Assembly: GCA_039707655.1 (NCBI GenBank)
Contig: CM077676.1
Span: forward strand, 458,356,379-458,420,378
Reading direction: 5' to 3'
From: Elymus sibiricus
Lineage: Eukaryota; Streptophyta; Magnoliopsida; Poales; Poaceae
Length of the DNA: 64,000 nucleotides
The notes under the pieces were generated by a model, which ran no database searches, was not told the origin of the DNA, and worked only from the letters and a program-made list of their open reading frames with translations. A program made the translations under genes and the position numbers. Shown in pieces: positions 1 to 9,819 of this stretch; within the stretch, counting starts at the first letter, position 1; each line of letters opens with the position of its first letter.

Positions 1-1
1 G

Positions 2-1584
2 CCGTCGTACTACTACGCCGCCAAGCAGTGAACCCCCACCGGTACGGTTCCTTACATTGTCGACATTAACGCGGTGCCGCTCTTCTCCGAGTATGCTTCG
101 CCGCAGCTCGTCTGGGCGCGGACAACGGGCGGGGAGCAGATGGGTGCCCGCACGCTGTTCGCTGCAATGCCTAGAGCGGGGGAGCCGGCGTACAATGCCG
201 GGGACAGGGAGATGCAGGACATCATCCACGATGGAGGCGATGGAGGAAGAGGGGGCTATGAGGACGGGCAGCTGGAAGACTCGAATCCCACCCAGTCTGG
301 CAACTACCAGCAGCAGCAGACCTACACCCAGACGGCGACGTAGCAGACCTACACCCAGACCGGCGATGGCACACAGCAACAGCAGCACTGGGCCGCCGGA
401 GAGCAGCAGCCGGAGGGGGAGGAGGAGGAGTACGGCGAGGACGATGATCCGGATGAAACAACCGGCGATCCAAAGAAGAAGGGTAGAGGAGAAAGTTTCA
501 ACATGCGGGAGGACGAGCTGTTGTGCGATGCATGGTTGGCCACTAGTCTTGATCCGATCCAAGGCACGGAGCAAAAAGGCATAACCTTTTGGAGGAACAT
601 TCACATATGGTTACATGAACACAAGCATTTCGCGCCCTACTCCGGCGCGATCATCCACAACCGTGAATGGAAGTCCCTCGACCATCGATGGTACACCATC
701 CAAGAGGTTGTGTCCAAGTATTGCGGGCACTTGAAGCAGCTCATCGCACGGCGGCCTAGAGGTGCTCAAATCACCGAGCAAGTAAGTTGATGACTAGCCG
801 GACATGCATGTTTTTATTGCTCACTAGCCGGATATGCATTCTTTTGTTGCTCACTAGCCGGATATGCATCCTTTTGTTGCTCACTAACCGGATATGCATT
901 CTTTTGTAGCCTACTCGTGCTTGTGTGGTGTACAAGAAGTTGGAGAAGAAGTCCTTCACCATCATGCATTGTTGGTTGAAGTTGAATGGGCAACCGAAGT
1001 GGAACCTCTTCATTGCCAAGACCGCCGCCCAAGCCAACGAGGAAGAAACCGGTGATCCTACCGACCCAACCCAAGAACCGCCGAAGAAGGTTAGAAGAAA
1101 TTTACGGAGGAAGAAGTGGGAGGAGGAGAGGGCGAAGCGAGAAGGTGTGGCGGCCAAACTGACGGAGAGGTTTGAGGACATCTTGGCGAAGAAGGAGGAG
1201 GTACGCGTGAAGCGCTCGGACATCAAGGAGGAGAAGAAGGCGGAGAGGTTCAAATTGTTGATGGAGACGACGGACAAGAAGCTCAAACTCGAAGAGAGGA
1301 GGGCCATGATCGAAGAGAGGAAGGCCGCGATCGAGGAAAAGAAGGCGGCGCTCGAGGAAAAGAGGGTGAAGATCGCCGCCAATGTGGAGGACGCCAAGAT
1401 GTTGTCCTTGAATGTGGACTCTTTGGATGCCGACGCAAGAATGATCGTGCAATCTGTCCGCTATCAGATGTTGCAACGGCAGAAAGATCAGTTGGCGGCG
1501 GCGGAGAATGAGGACAAGGAGGAGGCGGACGCGGAGGAGGATGCGGAGACTGTCTACGCGGCGGCGACGACGGCACCCCCTTGA
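2..1584 (+). pseudogene. Myb/SANT-like, NAM-associated-domain ORF (Harbinger ORF1 type), broken
   Basis: I read this as two exons, 2-781 and 910-1584, joined by a 128-bp intron (gtaagt at 782, ttttgtag ending at 909) in phase 0. The frame holds an acidic, Gln-rich N-terminal part, then a trihelix/Myb-like block (DELLCDAWLATSLDPIQG, FWRNIHIWLHEHK), then after the intron the MHCWLKLNGQPKW motif and a long Lys/Glu-rich coiled coil typical of NAM-associated C-terminal proteins. These are abundant in grasses and often mislabelled as glutathione S-transferase T3-like. Two in-frame stops, TGA at 29-31 and TAG at 341-343, interrupt the N-terminal part; the second lies in a short duplication of 'cagacctacacccagac'. 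The frame is open from about 344 to the TGA at 1582-1584, so a shorter protein from ATG 503 (93 codons in exon 1 plus 224 in exon 2) is conceivable. I infer a transposon-borne DNA-binding protein that is no longer intact. Confidence 0.7.
793..912 (+). repeat. 30-bp minisatellite filling the intron
   Basis: Four head-to-tail copies of a 30-bp unit (actagccggatatgcat plus a T-rich half) begin at 793, 823, 853 and 883. They make up nearly the whole 128-bp intron. The last copy changes ...tttgttg to ...tttgtag and thereby supplies the splice acceptor at 908-909. Confidence 0.9.
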
Positions 1585-2401
1585 TCGGGGAGCAGACGGC
1601 GGGCATTGCCGGTCCGGCAAGGCAGAGATGCACGGACTGCCGGACTGATGTTCTCTTGGATTCGGGCATGTAAAAACTAAGCATACTTGCCTCTTTTTGG
1701 TTGTGATCGGGCATGCGATCCGGCGCTGGTGTGATCCGGCGCGATCCGGCGTGCAGTGTGGATCGGAGCACATTTGAATTTGAATTTACTGGCGGACATA
1801 TATAGGATAGTGTTGGAAGGCATCCTCCCGCTTCCGTGTCCGCGGACTAGTCCCCCCTGTCCGCAGACAGATGCGGGAGGAAATTTACGGGTCGCCGTTG
1901 GAGATGCCTTAACACTTCAACATAAAATATAAAATATGCATTACAAGAAGATATTATAATCAATCTCATACTAGCATACGTGTACGTGCAAATGTACGCA
2001 TTGACTTTGCTCATTACATTGGATCGGCTCTAAAGTCACACTACAATCAGCTCTAAACTCTATAAAAAAACTCCTCTTTGACGCGATTAGTGTGCACGTA
2101 ACTGTCGCTGATGAACAGGCTGCTAGTGTGTGCGTGAGAGGAGCGGCTGAGTAGGCCAGCTACGCGCATGAATAGAGCGGCAAGCAGGTCTGCAGTACAC
2201 AAGTGTACTTTCTATGCATTGATAGTCCACCGATAGTTCCGGAGAATAGTATTACTCTCCACTTGCAACTGTAGCTACTGTAGCTACGAATTATAGCGTT
2301 CTGGACCATCAGATTGGCTCTATCAATGGTTCACGTTGCTCATTGGTCTTGAGATTTAAAAATTCAAAACGGATACACTATGTAGTGCTAGTATAGATGT
2401 A

Positions 2402-2490
2402 GATAGTACAATGGATCCCCGCAAAAAAAAAAAAAAGATAGTACGATGGATCCCCGCAACAACAAAAAAAGGATAGTACGATGGATGAAC
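2402..2490 (+). repeat. 35-bp tandem repeat
   Basis: The motif 'gatagtac(a/g)atggatcc' recurs at about 2402, 2437 and 2472, separated by A-rich spacers. It lies in the part of copy A that has no counterpart in copy B. Confidence 0.75.
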
Positions 2491-2544
2491 CGGAACATCC
2501 CGGTCCGTTCATTACGACGCCGGCCACCTACGTATAGTATAATC

Positions 2545-2838
2545 TACTAGCATAGTACCCGTGCCTTGCTACGAAGCTATAACGGAAAAACGAGGATAGA
2601 AATTTGTCAAATGAGGACACCGATTAGTTTTGGCTCGGCGACCAGTTCTATGCAACAAACAAGCAGTGGTTTGGCGTGCATGAAAGATAACAACCACATA
2701 GTAGTTCAATGCATGAAGAGATGGAATGACCAAATGAGTACACACAGACATGCAGAAGTTGTGGCCACACATGCTACTAAGTGTAAAGTAGGGGAAGTGA
2801 ACTCGCCATCAACTCGAAATTTTATAAGTATAGGAGAG
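2545..2838 (+). mobile_element. Probable short non-autonomous element in copy A
   Basis: About 290 bp separates two blocks that are otherwise shared with copy B. It begins with 'tagcatagtacccgtgcc', a signature I know from the ends of common grass repeats, and ends near 'ataagtataggagag'. Copy B has an unrelated insertion at the equivalent place. Ends and target duplication are not resolved. Confidence 0.4.
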
Positions 2839-3262
2839 ATACAAGCTCATCGATTGTTCTTGTAAATAAGTGGCAGAAAAAGAAGAAGTTGTTATTAATA
2901 AAGAGAAGAAAATATAAGCCGTCGTTAGGGTGCCACGCGATCTCGGGCCCGGAACATGGCGGGCTCAAGTTGCGCCACGCATCACATGCACACGAGCCTT
3001 TCTTATTTTTTTGAGAAAACATGCACACGAGACTACGGAGCTCTTTGATTGGTCGAGTCATTTGCAGGTAGACATATATTCCAGCCGGTCCCTCTAGCCC
3101 AGCCGGCCTTGTCCCCCCGTCTACAATTAGTGCACTGCTAAATAACGGTGACGTGCACCTGTTCACCGCCGCTACAAGAAGCTGTGGTCTGGATTCACAC
3201 ACACCCAAAAAAAAAAAGGCCCCGTACGTAGGTCCCATCAACGTGTGCATGCATGTTACCGG

Positions 3263-3488
3263 GTCTCGGAGAGAGAGAGGGGGAAGCAGAGGGTACTAGG
3301 CGCGGAAGCTCTGGGAGGAGAGCCTCGGGGATTCAGATGAGGGGTATAAATGTCATTTCCTTCGTTTATCACCTGGTCGGAAAAACTCTAGAACGACTTA
3401 TATTTCGGATCGGATGGAGTATTTGATATATTTTTGTGTTCTTTTGTAAATATGTGCCTTAACACTTTTTTTGCGGGGATGTGCCTTA
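3263..3488 (+). other. Spacer between copy A and the AP2-bearing element
   Basis: A purine-rich tract (gagagagagaggggg) is followed by AT-rich sequence and a local repeat of 'tgtgcctta' at about 3452 and 3480. No gene is visible. Confidence 0.5.
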
Positions 3489-3637
3489 GAGCATCTTCAA
3501 CAGGCGCCCCAAATAAACCGCACGCGCCAAAAAGTGGGCTTTTAGCGCGCGCGCGCCCGCGCGGCGTGCTCCAGCAGGCGCGGGGAAAAACGGCGCGGGA
3601 AAAAAACGGGCGCGCGCGTGGCAGTTTTGGCGCGCGC

Positions 3638-3645
3638 TATATAAA
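3638..3645 (+). promoter_or_regulatory. TATA box of the element-borne AP2 ORF
   Basis: 'tatataaa' lies inside the element about 40 bp before the first ATG at 3686. That ATG is in a different frame from the AP2 domain. Confidence 0.5.
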
Positions 3646-4322
3646 CAGCGCTGTCCACGCGCCCACTCCACCGCCTCGGCTTGCCATGCGCCCTCTCCTC
3701 CACTCTGCCTCGCCACGTGCCCGCGCCGCCGCTCTCTTTCTCGCCTCATTTCTCGCCGCGCCGCAGGGGAAGTTCGGGCTACCACGGCGTCCGCGCGCGT
3801 CCGTCCGGCGTCTTCTACGCCGAGATTCGCTCCGGCGAAACGCGCCTCGGCCTCGGCACGTTCGAGACCGCCCACGAGGCCGCCCGCGCGTACGACGCCG
3901 CGGCGTGGCGCCTCCGGCGGCCTCGTCGGGAGATGAACTTCCCCGACGTGCCGACGCGGGAGCGGGCGATTGAGCTCGCGCCTCCGCCGCGGCTGGTCAC
4001 CAACGAGGAACGCCGCCAAAACCGGAGGCGGGAGCGCCGCCTCGGCATCGCCGAGATGGACGAGGAGGCTATGGCGGCGTGGCGCCAGCGCTTCCCGCAG
4101 GACGTCATCAACGAGCAGGAGTTTTACGCGCAGAGGAGGGCGGAGCGAGCCGCCTATCGCGAGGACAGGCGTATGCGGAAGGCGGCCGCGCTCTTCAACA
4201 TCGAGCTCGGACAAGCGTCGAGCTGGGACCCCAACGATGACCGGTGGGAGGACGCCCTCCTTTCGTCGTCGGAGTCGTGGGAGGACACCACCGACTCGGA
4301 GGACGACAACGACGACGAGTAG
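3645..4322 (+). pseudogene. AP2/ERF-domain ORF inside the TIR element; start codon lost
   Basis: The open frame runs from just after an in-frame TAA (3642-3644) to TAG at 4320-4322. A single AP2/ERF domain lies at about 3775-3950 (SGYHGVRARPSGVFYAEI, then GLGTFETAHEAARAYDAAAW). It is followed by an Arg-rich helical region (NEERRQNRRRERRLG) and an acidic Ser/Glu/Asp tail. No ATG precedes the AP2 domain in this frame: the first in-frame ATG lies behind it, and the first ATG after the TATA box (3686) is in another frame. Related grass proteins, as I recall them, begin just before the PRRRG motif, where this copy has ttctcg instead of an ATG. I infer a start-lost copy of a transposon-carried AP2 protein. 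A spliced or non-AUG start is an alternative. Confidence 0.65.
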
Positions 4323-4641
4323 TTTGGCCGCGAGCCTTTTGTATCGTTTTTTATCTATGCTATGAACTATGTTTTTTATGCTTTATTTTATCTATGTTTA
4401 TGCTCTTTAACTATGTTTTATCTATGCTATGATGAATTATGTTGGTTGTTTGAAATATAAAATGTGTCTGTTTTTTGTACGCGCGCAGTATTTTAGCGCG
4501 CCTGCTGAAGCGCTACAACGGCGTGCTAAAATTTGCAGCCTCTGGTGAAGCAACTGCCTACTCGCGCGCTAAAACAGTCGTTGCGCGCGCTGTATAAATT
4601 TTTTAGCGCACCGCGCCTGCGCGCGTCTGTTGGAGATGCTC

Positions 4642-5333
4642 ACTTCAACAGAAAATATAAATATATGCATTACAAGAAGATGTTGTAATCAATCTCGTCT
4701 GTTCGTTACTACGCCGGCCATCTACGTATAGTATAACAGTCTTGCTAAGTCTCAGTCGACTAAGACTTCGTTAAGTCTTGGTTGATGCTATATCCGTGAG
4801 ATCTTACATTAAGATCCGTGCAAAATTTTCCTTTTAGTTTTTCTCTTTTGCATGTTATGTCACTTGACTGAGAAATCTCAGCCGTCTGAGACCTAGCCAC
4901 ACCCATGGTATAATATATACAAGCTCATCGATTGTTCTTGTAAATAAAGTGGCAGAAGAAGAAGAAGTTGTTATTAATAAGAGAAGAAAATATAAGCCGT
5001 CGTTAGGGTGCCACGCGACCTCGGGCGCGGGACATGGCAGGCCCAAGTTGCGCCACGCATCACATGCGTTTTATTTTTCTGAGAAAACATGCACGCGAGA
5101 CTATGGAGCTCTTTGATTGGCCGAGTCATTTGCACGTAGACATATATTCCGGCCGGTCCCTATATAGCTCAGCCGGCCTTGTCGCCCGTCTACAATTAGT
5201 GCACTGCTAAATAACGGTGACGTGCACCTGTTCACCGCCGCTACAAGAAGCTGTGGTCTGGATTCACAACAAAAAGAAAAAGAAAAAGGGCCCCGTACGT
5301 AGGTCCCATCAACGTGTGCATGCATGTTACCGG
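4642..5333 (+). repeat. Copy B of the duplicated flank, in place upstream of the BAHD gene
   Basis: This is the partner of copy A. The blocks 4642-4735 and 4917-5333 match copy A; 4737-4908 is an insertion private to copy B. Copy B runs directly into the TATA box and 5' leader of the BAHD gene, so it is probably the functional promoter region. Confidence 0.85.
4737..4908. mobile_element. Short MITE-like insertion in the BAHD upstream region
   Basis: About 170 bp with imperfectly inverted ends built on 'aagtctcagtcgactaag' and 'ctcagccgtctgagac'. It is flanked by 'gtataa' on the left and 'ggtataa' on the right, a possible short target duplication. Its absence at the equivalent place in copy A supports an insertion. 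Confidence 0.5.
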
Positions 5334-5393
5334 CTGGCCGCGTGGTTCATGTACGTGCCCCGGCCGGGTGGCACACGAGAGCGCGCGCGCGTC

Positions 5394-5400
5394 TATATAG
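5394..5400 (+). promoter_or_regulatory. TATA box of the BAHD gene
   Basis: 'tatatag' lies 118 bp upstream of the ATG at 5518, in a fitting position for a 5' leader of about 90 bases. The ATG at 5402 falls before the expected transcription start and is probably not in the mRNA. Confidence 0.6.
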
Positions 5401-5517
5401 CATGGCCGCCTCGGAGCTCCACTCTCCTCCACAAGCAAAAGCGCAACGTACACAGACGAGATTAGACAAACATACACTGCACACGGTTTGTTTGAGAGGG
5501 ACAGACAGAGGAGAGAG

Positions 5518-8500
5518 ATGATGAAGGTGGAGGTGGTGGAGTCGACGCTGGTGGCGCCGAGCGAGGAGACGCCGCGGCGGGCGCTGTGGCTCTCCAACCT
5601 CGACCTCGCCGTGCCCAAGACGCACACGCCGCTCGTCTACTACTACCCGGCCCCGGCCCCGTCGCCCGGGGGCGAAAACTTGAACTTCTTCTCACCGGAG
5701 CGGCTCAGGGCGGCGCTGGCCAAGGCGCTGGTGCTCTTCTACCCGCTGGCCGGGCGGCTCGGGCGAGAGGGCGAGGGAGGCCGGCTGCAGATCGACTGCA
5801 ACGGCGAGGGCGCGCTCTTCGTCGTCGCCAGGGCGCCGGACGTCACCGGGGAGGACCTCTTCGGGAGCAGCTACGAGCCCTCGCCGGAGATCAGGCGCAT
5901 GTTCGTGCCCTTCGCGCCCTCCGGCGACCCGCCATGCCTCATGTCCATGTTCCAGGTTCAACTTTGTCTCTCACGCCAAACTATTGCTCTTTCATCATCT
6001 GTCTTTGCTTCTGCATGCCGTCCCGGTCTCGTCCTACTCCTGCTCTTTTGCCATAGACGTATCTTTTTTATCATTCAAATGGGCTGCCATGAACGTATTT
6101 AGCTAGGTAGGAATCTTCTAGCTATACCTCTCTTGGATCGATCGATCGGTTTGGCCGGAATTGGACAAGTGCAAATTCCGTCGACATAATGATGTCGAAA
6201 ACTTACCAATATTGGATTCGCACGATCGGCAGCCAGCTTAATTTTGTTCTCATGTTGCCTTCGGAAATGTCAGATCATTGGGATAATCGACCCTTCTACA
6301 GATAGAGATTGGCGAGGGGCGGAGGAAACCAGATAGAACATTGATTGATTCATATCCTTATCGATAACCACCAAACATATATGGATAAAATATGAATGGC
6401 AAGAACAACATTGAGATCGACGCACCATCCACAAAATTATTGTGTCACGCTCAGTCTCTGTCTCTTTCTTGTGATCCCTCCGCGATGACGCATATCGCTT
6501 CTCATCAATGAATAGATACAAGAGAGCTAGCAAAGTTTGTGCCTACGTATGACTCATCCCCAGGATAACAAACATCCCGATCCGCAATCAAGCTGCGTGG
6601 ATGTGATCGTGACGGTGCCGTTGATATCCATGGTTGCGGGCCTGACACGGCTTCCCTGCTCTAACAAGCAACACGAAGGCCTACTTGCTGCTTTCATTAT
6701 TGGGCAAGTATTGGCATCGCTATCAAGTCATGATCAATTATTCGCAACACTTATCTGGTTGTTTTTAGACTACACCGCCACGTCGCAACAAGATGATATT
6801 GTTGCAAATAGTTCATATCCGGCCAACGTAGCCAAAGTGTCTAACACAGGTCGGCGGCCGCCACCCATTAGAATATGGGGAAAAAAACCTAGGTATACCT
6901 CGTAATCAAAACACAGACATGTTTGACACGCTACGGCATGGATAAGAAAAGAGTTAATCCTTTTTGATCGAAGATTCTCTACACTTATCTACTAGTAGTT
7001 ATTTTGCTTATTGGCGGCTCGTTGCAACTGAGCAAATGGCGCCATAAAAGGATCCTTTTTTAGCCGTTGAAGCAAAGACCCTATGCAGAGCCAATATGTA
7101 CTTTTCTTTTCCTTAAAAACCACATCATCCTTGCATAGCTAAATAGTCCAACGCAAGGTCACAATCCCTATCAGGATAAGGGAGAAACCCCCTTATTATG
7201 CCTCACAATAAAAACCCAAACATTTTTTTACATGCTAGGAGGAGGCCAAAAATACAACTTGATCCTAGGAAGGACTAGCGACCAAATTTATAAATAATAG
7301 AAGTGAGGCTCAAACCTTGGCCGGCTAGCCCACCACTTCATATATGGTGATAACTCTTGCTAGCTAGCCTGCCACCTCATGTATAGTGCTACCCACTCAC
7401 GGGCGAAGACAGGACACAGCCCCCAGGCTTGGGCCCAAGGTGTCAGGCCCAAATCCATTATTGACTATAGTGATTATGGTAACTATAGTGCTACAGTGCT
7501 TGAAGGCGGCCTGGCTCCGCCCCTGTATCCACTAGCCACCACTTCATCCGGCATGGTTCATTAGTCTCTTGTGTCTAGAGCAAAATATTGACCATAATTT
7601 ATTTTGATAAATTATATGTTATATGTAGCAAAAAATAGTTTCATTGGAAACTTCTTCCGAACATGAATCCAGCAATATAATTTTTGTGACATATTACTTG
7701 CATTTTGCTACTCAAAATTTATGGTTAGTGTTTTCATCCTAAATAAACCCAAACGTATAAAGTAAGACCCAAGCGTATACAAACTTGCACAACAGCTCAT
7801 CGAGCAAACTTAGTTATTTAGACCGTTTGGCAGCACAATTATTAAAATCGTAGTAATCTAAAATCTCAGTATTGCAATGAAGCGGAAATGAATACTTCCA
7901 TTTCTAATAACTGTAGTTTTTCTTAGTGGTTTAGAGCAAAGAGGTAGATCAGGACATCTTTTTAAAATAATACTAGAAGAAAACCATGATGTTATAGATA
8001 CTATGGTTTATGGAACTGTTATATTTGTTGATATCGAACACATCAAAATATTTAAAACCGTAGTTTCTAAAAACACATGGTATACTCAGCAAAATAACTT
8101 AGCTGCCAAGCATAGCCTTATCTCCAAGCAAGCGGTTTTTGTAAAAGGAGCAATCCAAATACTACGCCACGCCTGCGCCGTTATTGAAAGTTTGTTGGTG
8201 GATGGGCACCTAACCCAGTGGCAAGAGCACGGTTGTGTCATTGTGTGCCTTGTCGGACCCAAGTTCGAGTCTTGTGGGTAGAATTTATTTTGCGGATTTA
8301 AAACTTGATGTCTCACACCTTCCTTCTTAATAATATAATGCCGCGGGGCTCCTCCCCCGTTGGTCTAGTTTTTTTGAAAGTTTGTTGTAGTTGAAGTTTA
8401 CTGATGCGTGGATTGTTTGTGCATCGCAGGTGACGTTCCTCAAGTGCGGCGGCGTGGTGCTGGGCACGGGCATCCACCACGTGACCATGGACGGCATGGG

Positions 8501-9299
8501 TGCGTTCCACTTCATCCAGACGTGGACGGGGCTCGCGCGGGGCCTCGCCCTCTCCGAGGCGTGCCCGTCGCCGCCGTTCCATGACCGCACGCTCCTCCGT
8601 GCGCGATCACCGCCACGCCCGGAATTCGACCACCCCGTGTACTCACCGGCGTACCTCAACGGCGCCCCGCGGCCCTTCGTCACCCGCATCTACTCCGTCT
8701 CCCCGAAGCTTTTCGCGGACCTCAAGTCCCGGTGCGCGCCCGGCGTGTCCACCTACGGCGCCGTGACGGCGCACCTCTGGCGCTGCATGTGTGTGGCGCG
8801 CGGGCTCTCCCCGGGCTCCGACACGCACCTCCGCGTGCCGGCCAACATCCGGCACCGCCTGCGCCCGCAGCTCCCGCGCCAGTTCTTCGGTAACGCCATC
8901 GTGCGAGACCTCGTCACCGTCAAGGTGGGCGACGTGTTGTCGCAGCCGTCGGGGTACGTGGCCGACACGATCCGGAAGGCGGTGGACCATGTCGACGACG
9001 CGTACACGCGGTCGGTCATCGACTACCTGGAGGTGGAGTCCGAGAAGGGCAGCCAGGCGGCGCGCGGGCAGCTCATGCCGGAGTCGGACCTGTGGGTGGT
9101 GAGCTGGCTCGGGATGCCCATGTACGACGCCGACTTCGGGTGGGGCGCGCCGCGGTTCGTGGCGCCGGCGCAGATGTTCGGCAGCGGCACGGCGTACGTG
9201 ACGCAGCGCGGCGCCGACAGGGACGACGGCATCGCCGTGCTGTTCGCGCTAGAGCCCGAGTACCTGCAGTGCTTCCAGGACGTCTTCTACGGGGAGTGA
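5518..9299 (+). CDS. BAHD acyltransferase, hydroxycinnamoyl-transferase-like
   Basis: Two exons, 5518-5955 and 8430-9299, join in phase 0 across a 2474-bp intron (ccag|gttcaa and gcatcgcag|gtgacg) to give 435 residues, the normal BAHD length. The catalytic HHVTMDG (HxxxD) lies at residues 162-168 just after the intron, and the structural DFGWG motif at about 381-385. The start MKVEVVESTLVAPSEE and the segment WLSNLDL place it in the hydroxycinnamoyl-CoA transferase group (HCT/PHT-like). These cytosolic enzymes move a coumaroyl, caffeoyl or feruloyl group from CoA to an alcohol or amine such as shikimate, quinate or a polyamine; the acceptor cannot be read from sequence. ATGATG gives two adjacent starts, 5518 or 5521. 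The coding part is very GC-rich, while the intron is AT-rich and carries a hAT MITE and a SINE. Both exons are intact, so the gene is probably functional. Confidence 0.92.
7398..7525. mobile_element. hAT-type MITE in the BAHD intron
   Basis: The ends 'cacgggcgaagacagg' and, inverted, 'caggggcggagccagg' form an imperfect TIR. The flanking 8-mers tacccact (7390-7397) and tatccact (7526-7533) differ at one base, as expected of an aged 8-bp hAT target duplication. The 128-bp length means it is non-autonomous. Confidence 0.7.
8198..8374 (+). mobile_element. Au-type SINE with a 13-bp target duplication
   Basis: A perfect duplication 'tgaaagtttgttg' at 8185-8197 and 8375-8387 brackets 177 bp. The element has a tRNA-like head ('cagtggcaagagcacgg', then 'aagttcgagtc' as B box) and ends in 'ggtctagttttttt'. 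Length, head and T-run end fit the Au SINE family of Triticeae and other plants. It ends only 42 bp before the BAHD exon 2 acceptor. Confidence 0.85.
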
Positions 9300-9354
9300 C
9301 CACATCGGCCTCCCTCCTCGTGTGTCTGTCGGTGTGTATGAGTGTATCGACCAT

Positions 9355-9652
9355 CTAGCGTTTGTTGTTAAGTTTTGGATTTGGTAGAATGCATGTGTAC
9401 GTTGTACTCTCTCTGTAAACAAATATAAAAGCGTTTAGATCACTATTTTAATGATCTAAACGCTCTTATATTTCTTTACGGAGGGAGTACGTGTCAATGT
9501 GACATATGTCGGCCTTGCAACTGTTGTTTAGGGAAAGTAAACCATAAAATGGTTGTATACAAACCTATCTTTTTTGCCTGGATGGCTGGATGCATGTAAT
9601 CAGGGCATGGACGACGCAGAAACTCTCTGGGCCTGTTTGGTTCACCAGATGT
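9355..9652 (+). repeat. BAHD 3' flank, copy 1 (contains a Stowaway MITE)
   Basis: From 'tctagcgtttgttgtt' to 'gcctgtttggttcacca' the sequence recurs at 13735-13959. This copy directly follows the BAHD stop codon and carries a Stowaway insertion at 9407-9487 that the other copy lacks. Confidence 0.85.
9407..9487. mobile_element. Stowaway MITE, 81 bp
   Basis: The ends ctctctctgtaaac and gtttac-like/tacggagggag are inverted. TA duplications lie at 9405-9406 and 9488-9489. The inner part is a palindrome around 'gcgtttagatca' / 'tgatctaaacgc'. The matching site in the second flank copy reads gttgtgcgtg, the empty site with one base changed. Confidence 0.9.
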
Positions 9653-9795
9653 TGATACTTGATACAACATCTAAATTACTCCCCCATCAGCATTTTGTTG
9701 ACATGGTATATTTTTGACCTAAATGCACCACTGGTGCTGATCCTTGCCACGGATGTTGAGTTTGATGCTTGCAATTGTACTATACCGAGAAATAG
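9653..9795 (+). other. Spacer between the BAHD 3' flank and the CACTA element
   Basis: Nothing recognised beyond an imperfect local palindrome around 'gatgttgatacttgatac'. Confidence 0.5.
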
Positions 9796-9819
9796 CACTA
9801 GTAGAAAAAGGGCTATTTG

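Larger units (their letters stand above)
1..1908 (+). mobile_element. PIF/Harbinger-like DNA transposon, right part
   Basis: The right end reads 'gttggagatgcc' up to 1908 and is followed by tta (1909-1911), the usual 3-bp PIF/Harbinger target. The terminal stretch at about 1873-1908 (cgggaggaaatt, gggtcgcc, gttggagatgcc) matches, inverted, the left end of the complete short element at 55548-56101, so both belong to one family. The left end lies outside the window. The element carries the broken Myb/NAM-associated ORF at 2-1584. No transposase (DDE) ORF is visible in the part present. Confidence 0.65.
1912..3262 (+). repeat. Copy A of the duplicated BAHD 5' flank (no gene attached)
   Basis: Three blocks match copy B (4642-5333) directly upstream of the BAHD gene: 1912-1965 with 4642-4695, 2502-2542 with 4694-4735, and 2839-3262 with 4917-5333. 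The last block is about 420 bp and nearly identical, including 'aagctcatcgattgttc', 'gtgcactgctaaataacggt' and 'cgtgtgcatgcatgttaccgg'. Similarity stops at about 3262, just short of the part that holds the TATA box in copy B. Copy A is therefore an upstream flank without core promoter or gene. Between the blocks it carries about 540 bp (1966-2501) absent from copy B. Confidence 0.85.
3489..4641 (+). mobile_element. TIR element carrying an AP2/ERF-like ORF
   Basis: The left end 'gagcatcttcaacag' (3489-3503) and the right end 'ctgttggagatgctc' (4627-4641) are inverted copies differing at one base. The subterminal parts are very rich in GCGCGC and contain repeated 'ttttagcgcgc' motifs in both orientations. 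The 1153-bp element sits between the two copies of the BAHD flank. The 5' neighbour is tta, but the 3' neighbour is act, so the target duplication is not clean. The ends resemble PIF/Harbinger-type ends; the superfamily is inferred. Confidence 0.75.
5956..8429 (+). other. Intron of the BAHD gene
   Basis: The intron lies at the position usual for many BAHD genes, directly before the segment that leads into HxxxD. It holds a hAT-type MITE (7398-7525) and an Au-type SINE (8198-8374). The rest, about 2.1 kb, is AT-rich with nothing recognised. Confidence 0.85.

Noticed and set aside
57..584. Long plus-strand frame of 175 codons overlapping the start of the window
   Set aside because: It is a shadow of the Myb/NAM-associated frame; composition is Arg/Ser-rich from GC-skewed codons and no domain is visible.
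771..1773. Minus-strand open frames of more than 200 codons opposite the Lys/Glu-rich exon
   Set aside because: Antisense of a Lys/Glu-rich coiled coil gives Leu/Phe/Ser-rich frames without stops; they are shadows.
5402..5521. uORF upstream of the BAHD start, with its stop overlapping ATGATG
   Set aside because: Its ATG lies only a few bases behind the TATA box, before the expected transcription start, so it is probably not in the mRNA.
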